Below are positions 1 through 5,037 of a stretch of DNA of 7,650 nucleotides, one piece after another. Source of the DNA: Prevotellaceae bacterium UBA2718 (GTDB lineage Bacteria; Bacteroidota; Bacteroidia; Bacteroidales; Bacteroidaceae); the NCBI GenBank assembly GCA_002353975.1, contig DEKQ01000012.1, positions 9,668-17,317 of the forward strand, given 5' to 3'. Every line of letters begins with the position of its first letter. The first letter of the stretch is position 1. The translations under genes were made by a program, and so were the position numbers. The notes beneath the pieces were generated by a model, which saw only the letters and a list, made by a program, of their open reading frames with translations, had not been told where the DNA came from and did no database searches.

Positions 1-6
1 CGGGTG

Positions 7-37
7 CAAAGTTACTACTTTTTCTTGAAACTGCAAA
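7..37 (-). promoter_or_regulatory. Divergent Bacteroidota-type promoter reading out of the left edge
   Basis: On the minus strand there is TTTG (37 to 34), a 19-bp spacer and TAACTTTG (14 to 7). This is an exact match to the -33/-7 consensus of the Bacteroidota primary sigma factor (TTTG, N19-21, TAnnTTTG). Transcription would start at about position 1 or just outside the window and read leftward, so a gene divergent from the glycoside hydrolase probably begins there. The spacer right after the -33 box (AGTTTCA, then an A-run) is the same as in the GH43 promoter at 3697-3727. Confidence 0.7.
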
Positions 38-109
38 ATATTTTCGATGTTTTTTTTATTTTCTTATAACAAAAGCCTCTTTTTTACGAGGTATAATCTA
101 TCTTATTAC

Positions 110-117
110 TAACTTTG
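110..117 (+). promoter_or_regulatory. Possible -7 box (TAACTTTG) of the GH140-like gene
   Basis: TAACTTTG fits the Bacteroidota -7 consensus exactly and lies 8 bp before the ATG at 126. I find no TTTG at the proper distance upstream; the 80-90 region is T-rich and ends ACGAG. If the box is used, transcription starts at about 122-125 and the message would be nearly leaderless. It may instead be an activator-dependent promoter lacking a good -33 box, or a chance match in AT-rich DNA. Confidence 0.35.
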
Positions 118-125
118 TGAACGTC

Positions 126-1628
126 ATGCGAACAATCTATCTTACTCTTCTGTTGATAATTCTGCTCTCTGCTCCCGCCAGTGCCGGCAGTGAGTCGTGG
201 CAGTTGTGCGTGTCATCCAACAGTCGCTTCCTGCAATACTCTGACGGCAGGCCGTTCTTCTGGCTTGGCGATACGGGGTGGCTGCTGCCGCAGAAGCTGG
301 ATCGCGAAGCCACGAAAGGCTACCTGTCACGCTGTCAGCAGAACGGTTACAACGTGGTACAGGTGCAGGTGCTCAACGGTGTCCCTTCCGTCAATGCCTA
401 CGGCGCACTGTCCAATGACCCGCAGAACCCTTGGGACTTCTCCGCTTTCGCTGCTCCTGCAGCTACGCCACGCAATGCTTCCGGCCTTTCCGCAGGCGCA
501 TACCCTGGGCTGAGCTACTGGGACCACATGGATTATATCGTCAAGACCGCAGAGTCCCACCACATATACATCGCGATGGTCTGCATCTGGGGCGGCCTCG
601 TGAAGGGTGGCGCAATGGATGTGGAGGGTGCAAAGGCCTACGGACGCTTCCTGGCAGAGCGATATAAAGACTCTCCAAACATCATCTGGGTCATCGGCGG
701 CGACATACAGGGCGACGTGAAGCCCGAGGTTTGGACTGCCCTTGCCGAGACAATCAAAAGCATAGACAGACAGCACCTTATGACTTTCCACCCTCGCGGT
801 CGCCATACGTCGGCGCAATGGTGGAGCAAAGCACCGTGGATAGACTTCCACATGTATCAGTCAGGGCATCGCCGCTATGGTCAGCGCATGGGCAACAAGT
901 CATATCCCATTCCCGATGATACCGAGGAGGACTGCTGGATGTACGTCGATTCCACATGGAAACATAACCCTATCAAACCCGTCATAGACGGCGAGCCGTC
1001 ATACGAGGACATCCCGATGGGCCTGCACTTCCCCGACGGACCGCGCTGGCGCTCCCACGATGTGCGGCGCTATGCCTACTGGGACGTCTTTGCCGGAGCC
1101 TGCGGTCACACCTATGGCCACAACGCCATAATGCAGATGGCGCGTCCGGGCGATGCCATAGCCTACAGCCGCACCAGCAAACCGTGGTATGAGGCGCAGC
1201 AGGACTCGGGATACGTGCAGATGAAGCATCTGAAAAAGCTGATGCTCATGCTGCCATACTTTGACCGCGTGCCTGACCAGAGCATAATCTACAAGGATAA
1301 CGGCACGAAATATGACCGCCTCATAGCCACGCGCGGGCGGGACTACGCACTCATCTATAACTACAGCGGGCGTGACATGCACATAGACATGACCCTCATC
1401 AGCGGCCAGCGGAAGAACGTATGGTGGATGGATGCAGCCACGGGCGAGCTGACATGGATAGGCTCCTACCCCGACGGGCGCCGCACCTTTCCCGCCACCG
1501 TAATTCCCCACCGTGACGGAGCGGGCATACATGACGGCGTGCTGATAGTGACAGATGCTGGCAAGAAACTGTCTGACCGCTGGGCATCCGGTCCGGAAAA
1601 AGGCGATACCAAAGACCTGACAGAATGA
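126..1628 (+). CDS. Secreted apiosidase-like glycoside hydrolase (DUF4038, GH140 type)
   Basis: A 500-residue exported glycosidase. It begins with a Sec signal peptide (MRT, hydrophobic stretch 4-17, likely cleavage after Ala-Ser-Ala at 18-20; no lipobox Cys), so it should act in the periplasm. A TIM-barrel of the apiosidase-like DUF4038 family covers about 30-375: the opening SDGRPFFWLGDTGWLL (39-54), IIWVIGGDI (186-194) with candidate acid/base Asp193, and VIDGEPSYE (286-294) with candidate nucleophile Glu290. A C-terminal beta domain of the collagen-binding-2 type commonly fused to this family spans about 385-480 (YALIYNYSG, VWWMDAATGE). Characterised GH140 enzymes release apiose-linked side chains of rhamnogalacturonan II; this substrate is inferred from family only. 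The ATG at 126 is preferred over the GTG at 117, which adds three residues before the signal peptide and overlaps a possible -7 box. An SGNH esterase gene follows 21 bp downstream, probably in the same operon. Confidence 0.88.
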   Translation: MRTIYLTLLLIILLSAPASAGSESWQLCVSSNSRFLQYSDGRPFFWLGDTGWLLPQKLDREATKGYLSRCQQNGYNVVQVQVLNGVPSVNAYGALSNDPQNPWDFSAFAAPAATPRNASGLSAGAYPGLSYWDHMDYIVKTAESHHIYIAMVCIWGGLVKGGAMDVEGAKAYGRFLAERYKDSPNIIWVIGGDIQGDVKPEVWTALAETIKSIDRQHLMTFHPRGRHTSAQWWSKAPWIDFHMYQSGHRRYGQRMGNKSYPIPDDTEEDCWMYVDSTWKHNPIKPVIDGEPSYEDIPMGLHFPDGPRWRSHDVRRYAYWDVFAGACGHTYGHNAIMQMARPGDAIAYSRTSKPWYEAQQDSGYVQMKHLKKLMLMLPYFDRVPDQSIIYKDNGTKYDRLIATRGRDYALIYNYSGRDMHIDMTLISGQRKNVWWMDAATGELTWIGSYPDGRRTFPATVIPHRDGAGIHDGVLIVTDAGKKLSDRWASGPEKGDTKDLTE

Positions 1629-1649
1629 AAATAACATAAATCCATAGAC

Positions 1650-2522
1650 ATGAAAACTAAAATCTCAATCCTCAGATTAGCAGCTCTTACCTTGCTGCTT
1701 GCAGTATGCCAGACTGTGACGGTTGCACAACCGTCGCCCAAAAGCGATGCCGCCGTGCCCGGCGGTTCACTCACGGGTGTGTTCTCTCACCCTTGGAAGG
1801 GCAAGAAAGTGGCTTATTTCGGCGACAGTATCACCGACCCGCGCAACAAGGCGGCAAGTAATAAGTATTGGAAACTGCTGCAGGAATGGCTCGGCATCAC
1901 GCCTTACGTCTATGCCGTCAGCGGGCGACAGTGGACGGACATAGAGCGCCAGGCCAACCTGTGCAAGGAGCAGCACGGCGACAGCATCGATGCTATCCTG
2001 ATACTGATGGGCACGAATGACTACAACAACGGCGTGCCCCTGGGACAGTGGTATGTTGAGAAGGAAGAGGAGGTGATGTACGGTCACGGAAAGCCAAAGG
2101 CTATGACGTTGCGCAAACGGCAGTATCCCTGCATGACGGACAGCACCTATCGCGGACGTATGAACAAGGCTCTCTCCCTGCTCAAGCGGATGTACCCCAC
2201 GAAGCAGATTGTCATTATGACCCCGCTGCACCGTCAGAACTTCCATGCCAACGAGAAGAACTGGCAATGTTCAGAGGACTATACGAACCAGTGTGGCGAG
2301 TATCTGCAGGCATACGTAGATGCAACGAAGGAGGCCTCCAACGTCTGGGCGGTCCCAGTGATAGACCTTAATGCCGTCAGCGGACTGTATCCCATGCTCG
2401 ACGAGCACGCGCAATACTTCAACAATGCCGACACCGACCGCCTGCATCCTAACAATAAGGGACATCAGCGCATAGCTCTCACGCTCATGTATCAGCTGCT
2501 CTCGCTGCCGGCAGCGTTCTAA
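1650..2522 (+). CDS. Secreted SGNH/GDSL-family hydrolase (probable carbohydrate esterase)
   Basis: A 290-residue exported serine hydrolase. The N-terminus is a signal peptide (MKTKISILRL, hydrophobic 11-19, likely cut near Ala26). LAVC at 17-20 resembles a lipobox but has Val before Cys, so lipidation is doubtful. The SGNH blocks are all present: GDSIT 58-62 with nucleophile Ser60, oxyanion Gly92 in VSGRQ, GTND 121-124 with Asn123, and DTDRLHPN 261-268 giving the Asp263/His266 pair. Members of this superfamily near glycosidases usually remove acetyl or other acyl groups from plant polysaccharides; the true ester is unknown here. There is an insertion (about 130-165, charged, YVEKEEEVMYGHGKPK) between the GTND block and the next helix that may shape the substrate site. 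It follows the GH140-like gene by 21 bp with no promoter or Shine-Dalgarno between. Its stop codon overlaps that of the convergent GH43 gene. Confidence 0.88.
   Translation: MKTKISILRLAALTLLLAVCQTVTVAQPSPKSDAAVPGGSLTGVFSHPWKGKKVAYFGDSITDPRNKAASNKYWKLLQEWLGITPYVYAVSGRQWTDIERQANLCKEQHGDSIDAILILMGTNDYNNGVPLGQWYVEKEEEVMYGHGKPKAMTLRKRQYPCMTDSTYRGRMNKALSLLKRMYPTKQIVIMTPLHRQNFHANEKNWQCSEDYTNQCGEYLQAYVDATKEASNVWAVPVIDLNAVSGLYPMLDEHAQYFNNADTDRLHPNNKGHQRIALTLMYQLLSLPAAF
2503..2516. terminator. 14-bp perfect palindrome near the convergent gene ends, possible weak bidirectional terminator
   Basis: CGCTGCCGGCAGCG is a perfect palindrome that would fold as a CGCTG/CAGCG stem with a CCGG loop in either transcript. 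It lies inside the last codons of the SGNH gene, 4-17 bp before the stop codons of the two convergent genes. It has only TTCT after it on the plus strand and no T-run on the minus strand, so it is at best a weak intrinsic terminator. No better terminator exists between these genes because their stops overlap. Confidence 0.25.
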
Positions 2523-3667
2523 TCGGCTATAGTGATACCCTCGGGCGAGAAGGTCAGCTTTTTCATATACAGCCGCGCGTTGCCGTTGCGGCTGGCATCG
2601 TAGGCGTGTGCCACGAAGTACCACTCGTTATCCATTCTCACTACACGATATACGGCACAGTGGCCTATGCCGAAGAACTCCTCGCTGGGGCCTATGAGTA
2701 GCGTTCCGCCGCCTTGTGCCATGTCCCGTCCCTCCATGTCGAGATACGGACCTTTGATGTTGCGGCTGCGGCCATAGACGGTTCTGTAGGTGCTGTACTT
2801 GCCGCGGCAGCAGTAGTCCCAGCTGACGAAGAGCCAGTAGTAGCCGTCGTTATATATTATAAAAGGTGCCTCGATGGCGTTCTCGGGCTTTTCGCCCTTC
2901 ACGCCGTCAGCCGCTTTTCCCGGCTCATGGTCTTGCGGAGCGCCGGCCTCGGTGTCTGCTGCGATGGAACCCGACGGAGAACCGTCGGGCACGGTGGCTG
3001 AGGCTGTCCCTTTGATGGGTATGCGGCGGGCGATAGTCGTGGGCTTCACGGGCTTGCCCTGCTCTGTCTTCCTCATGCCGTCTTGCAGGGGCAGCAGCTG
3101 TATGCCGTCCCAGAAAGAGCCGAACGTGAGGTATTCCTCGCCCGTCTCGTGGTCGGTTATGAAGTTCGGATCAATGGCATTCCATTTGTCCTTGTGCGGG
3201 TGTGAGAAGATTACAGCCCCCTGGTCCTCCCACTTGTAGTCAGGCGATGCGGGGTCAAGCGTCTTGTTTGTAGCCACGCCGATGGCGCTGCGGTTCTTGC
3301 CGAAGGTGGAACAGCTGTAGTACAGCCACCATTTTCCGTCGCGGCGGCAGATGTCCGGCGCCCATACATGGCCCCGGAAGCCCTTGATGGAGTCGCGCGC
3401 CCATTGCAGGTCCTCACGCCCGAAGACCGGTTTCTCCTTGCGCCATACCTCCAGGTCGCTGCTCGACATGACGCTGATGCCCATGCCGGTGGAGAAGATA
3501 TAGTATCGTCCGTCCTCGCCAAGGGCCATCACAGGGTCGTGCACGGCGGGACATTTCGGGTCAAAATGGTATCTGTGGGGTTGTGCCGAGATGGTGAACG
3601 TGGATAGTAGCCACATAGCAGCAATGCAAACGGCTTTCAGGAGTGGTCTGTAGATTAGTGATGTCAT
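2519..3667 (-). CDS. Secreted GH43 family enzyme, arabinan endo-1,5-alpha-L-arabinosidase type
   Basis: A 382-residue exported five-bladed beta-propeller glycosidase. The signal peptide runs to about Ala28 (hydrophobic 12-24, then ISAQ). The GH43 catalytic triad is visible: general base Asp44 in VHDPVM, pKa-tuning Asp166 in NAIDPN, and acid Glu266 in AIEAPFI; His336 in FGIGHCAVY is the likely metal-site histidine. Blade motifs (YYIFST, WWLYYSCS, YLTFGSFWDG, YYWLFVSWDYCC, WYFVAHAYD) follow in order. The family cuts or trims alpha-1,5-arabinan; exact specificity is inferred. Residues about 217-262 are an insert rich in Ala, Gly, Pro, Ser and Asp that precedes the acid Glu and looks unlike the rest of the propeller. 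The ATG at 3667 follows a good promoter by a short leader. The gene is convergent to, and overlaps by 4 bp, the SGNH gene. Its opposite strand makes it a separate unit from the GH140-like/SGNH pair. Confidence 0.88.
   Translation of the reverse strand: MTSLIYRPLLKAVCIAAMWLLSTFTISAQPHRYHFDPKCPAVHDPVMALGEDGRYYIFSTGMGISVMSSSDLEVWRKEKPVFGREDLQWARDSIKGFRGHVWAPDICRRDGKWWLYYSCSTFGKNRSAIGVATNKTLDPASPDYKWEDQGAVIFSHPHKDKWNAIDPNFITDHETGEEYLTFGSFWDGIQLLPLQDGMRKTEQGKPVKPTTIARRIPIKGTASATVPDGSPSGSIAADTEAGAPQDHEPGKAADGVKGEKPENAIEAPFIIYNDGYYWLFVSWDYCCRGKYSTYRTVYGRSRNIKGPYLDMEGRDMAQGGGTLLIGPSEEFFGIGHCAVYRVVRMDNEWYFVAHAYDASRNGNARLYMKKLTFSPEGITIAD
2970..2989. repeat. Perfect GC-rich inverted repeat inside the GH43 insert
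   Basis: CCCGACGG (2970-2977), AGAA, CCGTCGGG (2982-2989): an 8-bp perfect stem with a 4-nt loop. It encodes P-D-G-S-P-S-G (residues 227-233) in the low-complexity insert of the GH43 protein. No T-run follows in either direction, so it is not a standard terminator. Confidence 0.6.
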
Positions 3668-3696
3668 AGATATATGGTGTTTGTATTATTTCGCCA

Positions 3697-3727
3697 CAAA
3701 GTTCGTGAATTTTTCTGAAACTACAAA
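3697..3727 (-). promoter_or_regulatory. Promoter of the GH43 gene
   Basis: On the minus strand: TTTG (3727-3724), 19-bp spacer, GAACTTTG (3704-3697), one mismatch to TAnnTTTG. Transcription would begin at about 3690, leaving a leader of roughly 23 nt before the ATG at 3667. The spacer begins AGTTTCA and continues with an A-run, as in the promoter at 7-37; 12 of the 19 spacer positions are identical. Confidence 0.65.
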
Positions 3728-3752
3728 TAGTGTATCGCATTTTACCTCTCGT

Positions 3753-3784
3753 TTTGTATGTTCAGCGGCACTTTTGTACCTTTT
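3753..3784 (+). promoter_or_regulatory. Possible orphan rightward promoter
   Basis: TTTG (3753-3756), a 20-bp spacer and TACCTTTT (3777-3784), which differs from TAnnTTTG only at the last base. It resembles the dtd promoter (also N20 and TACCTTT). A start near 3790 would lie more than 600 bp before the next rightward gene and just ahead of two stem-loops, so a non-coding transcript is possible. The evidence is only the consensus match. Confidence 0.25.
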
Positions 3785-3800
3785 TCGGCATTTTTATCGC

Positions 3801-3890
3801 GTCTCAACCTCTGTGTATAGCACCGCCGTTGAGGCTTTGCAGTTGATGGGTTGTGGGTGCATAAAAGGGGTGCATATTTATGCATCAACT
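3801..3890 (+). other. Pair of stem-loops, possible structured RNA
   Basis: GTCTCAAC (3801-3808) pairs with GTTGAGGC (3828-3835), 8 bp including one G-U. AGTTGATG (3841-3848) pairs perfectly with CATCAACT (3883-3890). A short palindrome, TGCATATTTATGCA (3871-3884), sits in the second stem-loop and would compete with it at its right edge. There is no T-run after the last stem. It lies right after the weak promoter at 3753-3784. No known RNA family is recognised; chance pairing in AT-rich DNA cannot be excluded. Confidence 0.2.
3871..3884. promoter_or_regulatory. Palindromic operator-like site TGCATATTTATGCA
   Basis: Arms TGCATA and TATGCA around a TT centre, with a further TGCATA half-site 13 bp upstream (3858-3863). 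The shape resembles ARG boxes bound by ArgR in other bacteria (TGNATWWWWATNCA), but no arginine gene is near, so the assignment is only by resemblance. Confidence 0.25.
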
Positions 3891-3920
3891 CCCTATGAAA
3901 AAACCTCTAAAAAATCGCGA

Positions 3921-4094
3921 AAAAACTTTTCTGAGGGCGAAAAGCAACTTCACTCGTGCTGCGAAGTAACTTTCACAGCCTAATAGTAGGTCTTTTACCT
4001 CCTGAAAGTAGGTCTTTTACAACGTAAAAGTTACTCCATTACAAGGTAATTCTTTAACCATTTTACATCAAAAGTGTTCGTTTTGGTGGTAAAA
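3921..4094. repeat. Degenerate tandem array with 22-bp phasing
   Basis: Units start at 3921, 3943, 3965, 3985, 4007, 4029, 4051 and 4073; all steps are 22 bp except one of 20 bp. Unit openings are AAAAACTTTTC, AGCAACTTCAC, AGTAACTTTCAC, AGTAGGTCTTTTACC, AGTAGGTCTTTTACA, AGTTACTCCATTACA, TCTTTAACCATTTTACA and AGTGTTCGTTTTGG. The units at 3985 and 4007 share their first 15 bases. Most units end in an A-rich stretch leading into the next AGTA, giving a rough consensus AGTAACTTTTTAC followed by a variable part and TAAA. Units are contiguous and degenerate, so this is not a CRISPR array. Phasing of about two helical turns would put each unit on one face of the DNA. Confidence 0.6.
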
Positions 4095-4227
4095 ATATCA
4101 TTTTTTTTAACACTTGTTTTGGTAAGTGCAACACCTTCAGGCTGTTATCAAAACCGTTCATTTTAACATTTATACGCGGGCTTGTGACAAGTTGCTGACA
4201 AATACGCCGCTGTATAGCACGAATAAT

Positions 4228-4244
4228 TATGCATTTTGTGCATA
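4228..4244. repeat. Inverted repeat TATGCA / TGCATA
   Basis: TATGCA (4228-4233), TTTTG, TGCATA (4239-4244) is a perfect 6-bp inverted repeat. Outer CGAA and TTCG extend it with a 4-nt bulge. It lies about 115 bp before the -33 box of dtd and has no T-run after it. The role is unknown. Confidence 0.3.
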
Positions 4245-4320
4245 TTCGCATCTTTTGTGTCGCTCACACGATGCTTGCGGTGCTTTTGGAAAGCAGAGCG
4301 AGAACGGACTCCGCTCTGGC

Positions 4321-4354
4321 TGTGCAACAAAAAATGCAAGCACTTTTTTGCACA
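4321..4354. promoter_or_regulatory. Inverted repeat TGTGCAA / TTGCACA overlapping the dtd -33 box
   Basis: TGTGCAA (4321-4327) and TTGCACA (4348-4354) are perfect 7-bp inverted arms 20 bp apart. The right arm overlaps the TTTG -33 element at 4347-4350, the position expected for an operator that would block the polymerase. No cognate regulator is identifiable here. Confidence 0.3.
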
Positions 4355-4378
4355 TCTCAAAACTTAATCGTACCTTTG
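4347..4378 (+). promoter_or_regulatory. Promoter of dtd
   Basis: TTTG (4347-4350), 20-bp spacer, TACCTTTG (4371-4378): an exact match to the Bacteroidota consensus. Transcription should start near 4385, about 23 nt before the ATG at 4408. This rules out the much longer reading frame that opens at 4126. Confidence 0.75.
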
Positions 4379-4407
4379 CAAACGGAAAACAAAATGAATT
4401 GACAACA

Positions 4408-4860
4408 ATGCGGGCAGTGATACAAAGGGTGCAGCATGCATCCGTTTCGATAGAGGGCTATGAGACAGAGGGAATAGGGCAGGGGTATCTTGTCCTCTTG
4501 GGGTGCGAGAATGCCGATACGCAGGAGGACATAGACTGGCTGAGCCATAAGATAGCCAATCTGCGGGTGTTTGACGATGAGGCGGGCGTGATGAACAAGA
4601 GCCTCCTCGATGTCGGCGGCGATGTACTTGTGGTGTCGCAGTTCACGCTGTGGGCGTCATACAAGAAGGGCAACCGCCCCAGCTACCTGCGGGCAGGCAG
4701 CCATGAGGTGACGGTTCCGCTCTATGAAGCCTTTGTGAAGGCGATGGAGCGGGAGATTGGCAAGCCGGTGAAGACAGGCCGCTTCGGCGCAGAGATGAAG
4801 GTGGAACTGCTCAACGACGGGCCTGTGACCATCTGTATGGATACGAAAAATAAGGAGTAA
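4408..4860 (+). CDS. dtd: D-aminoacyl-tRNA deacylase
   Basis: A 150-residue cytoplasmic editing enzyme that hydrolyses D-amino acids (and glycine wrongly loaded on tRNA-Ala) from tRNA. The length and the canonical start MRAVIQRV match the family. The two DTD signatures are present: SQFTLWA at 77-83, with Thr80, and NDGPVTI at 136-142, holding the Gly-cis-Pro pair at 138-139 that excludes L-aminoacyl substrates. The frame is open upstream to 4126, but the extra 94 residues look non-coding and the promoter lies inside them, so ATG 4408 is chosen. The leader is A-rich (GACAACA before ATG) with no Shine-Dalgarno, which is usual in Bacteroidota. It is probably transcribed alone: the 177-bp gap downstream is filled with inverted heptad repeats. 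Confidence 0.95.
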   Translation: MRAVIQRVQHASVSIEGYETEGIGQGYLVLLGCENADTQEDIDWLSHKIANLRVFDDEAGVMNKSLLDVGGDVLVVSQFTLWASYKKGNRPSYLRAGSHEVTVPLYEAFVKAMEREIGKPVKTGRFGAEMKVELLNDGPVTICMDTKNKE

Positions 4861-4864
4861 AGCC

Positions 4865-4899
4865 CATTTACCATTTACCATGTACAATGTACCATTTTC
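4865..4899 (-). repeat. Heptad tandem repeat block, reversed orientation, 3' of dtd
   Basis: Five contiguous 7-bp units read on the plus strand as CATTTAC, CATTTAC, CATGTAC, AATGTAC, CATTTTC; these are reverse complements of the GTAAATG/GTACATT family found before the next gene and before metG. It begins 4 bp after the dtd stop codon. Its 13 bases at 4868-4880 (TTACCATTTACCA) pair perfectly with 4965-4977, so a transcript could form a large stem-loop here and might end dtd transcription, though no T-run follows. Confidence 0.75.
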
Positions 4900-4965
4900 A
4901 TTTGGTCATTCTGGCATTGTTGCTGTGGGACGCGCCTGCTAAGCCGTCAATGGTGGGCGGTATTT

Positions 4966-5034
4966 GGTAAATGGTAAGAGAAAATAGATAATCGTACATT
5001 GCAAATTGTACATTGTAAATGGTAAATTGTACAT
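4966..5034 (+). repeat. Heptad tandem repeat block upstream of the FabK-like gene
   Basis: GGTAAAT GGTAAGA (4966-4979), then a 13-bp break, then six contiguous units CGTACAT TGCAAAT TGTACAT TGTAAAT GGTAAAT TGTACAT (4993-5034). The last unit is followed by AAT and the ATG at 5038. The break has no repeat. Together with the reversed block at 4865-4899 this encloses about 65 bp of unique sequence. Confidence 0.8.
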
Positions 5035-5037
5035 AAT

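Larger units (their letters stand above)
3668..4407. other. Long AT-rich intergenic region without a convincing gene
   Basis: About 740 bp separate the divergent GH43 and dtd genes. Open frames here (for example 3681-3983 rightward) run through the GH43 promoter and the repeat array and look like no protein family I know. The region contains, left to right: the GH43 promoter; a possible rightward promoter at 3753-3784; paired stems at 3801-3835 and 3841-3890; a palindrome at 3871-3884; the 22-bp array at 3921-4094; an inverted repeat TATGCA/TGCATA at 4228-4244; a hairpin CAGAGCG/CGCTCTG at 4294-4318; and the dtd promoter at 4347-4378. No tRNA or known riboswitch fold was recognised. Confidence 0.6.

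Noticed and set aside
327..851. Leftward 174-codon open frame
   Set aside because: It is a shadow of the GH140-like gene with no start context or recognisable domain.
999..1637. Leftward 212-codon open frame opposite the GH140-like gene
   Set aside because: It is antisense to a well-supported gene with intact catalytic motifs; its sequence is biased Val/Ala/His/Tyr as expected of a mirrored GC-rich frame.
1698..1709. Lipobox LAVC in the SGNH protein
   Set aside because: The residue before Cys is Val, not Gly, Ala or Ser, and a normal signal-peptidase I site follows near Ala26.
3681..3983. Rightward 100-codon open frame
   Set aside because: It runs over the GH43 promoter and into the 22-bp array, has Phe/Ser/Cys-rich composition typical of AT-rich non-coding DNA, and shows no domain.
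3921..4094. CRISPR array
   Set aside because: The units are contiguous, 22 bp and degenerate, with no constant repeat, no unique spacers and no cas genes.
4100..4128. T-run plus CACTT/AAGTG hairpin as a terminator
   Set aside because: The T-run comes before the hairpin on the plus strand and the stem is only 5 bp with an 8-nt loop. No leftward gene ends here.
3814..4220. 10-bp direct repeat TGTATAGCAC at 3814-3823 (as TGTATAGCAC) and 4211-4220
   Set aside because: A single short repeat pair 400 bp apart without flanking similarity is expected by chance at this length.
4126..4407. 94-residue N-terminal extension of the dtd reading frame
   Set aside because: It resembles no known domain, contains the dtd promoter and palindromes, and the family starts exactly at MRAVIQRV (ATG 4408).
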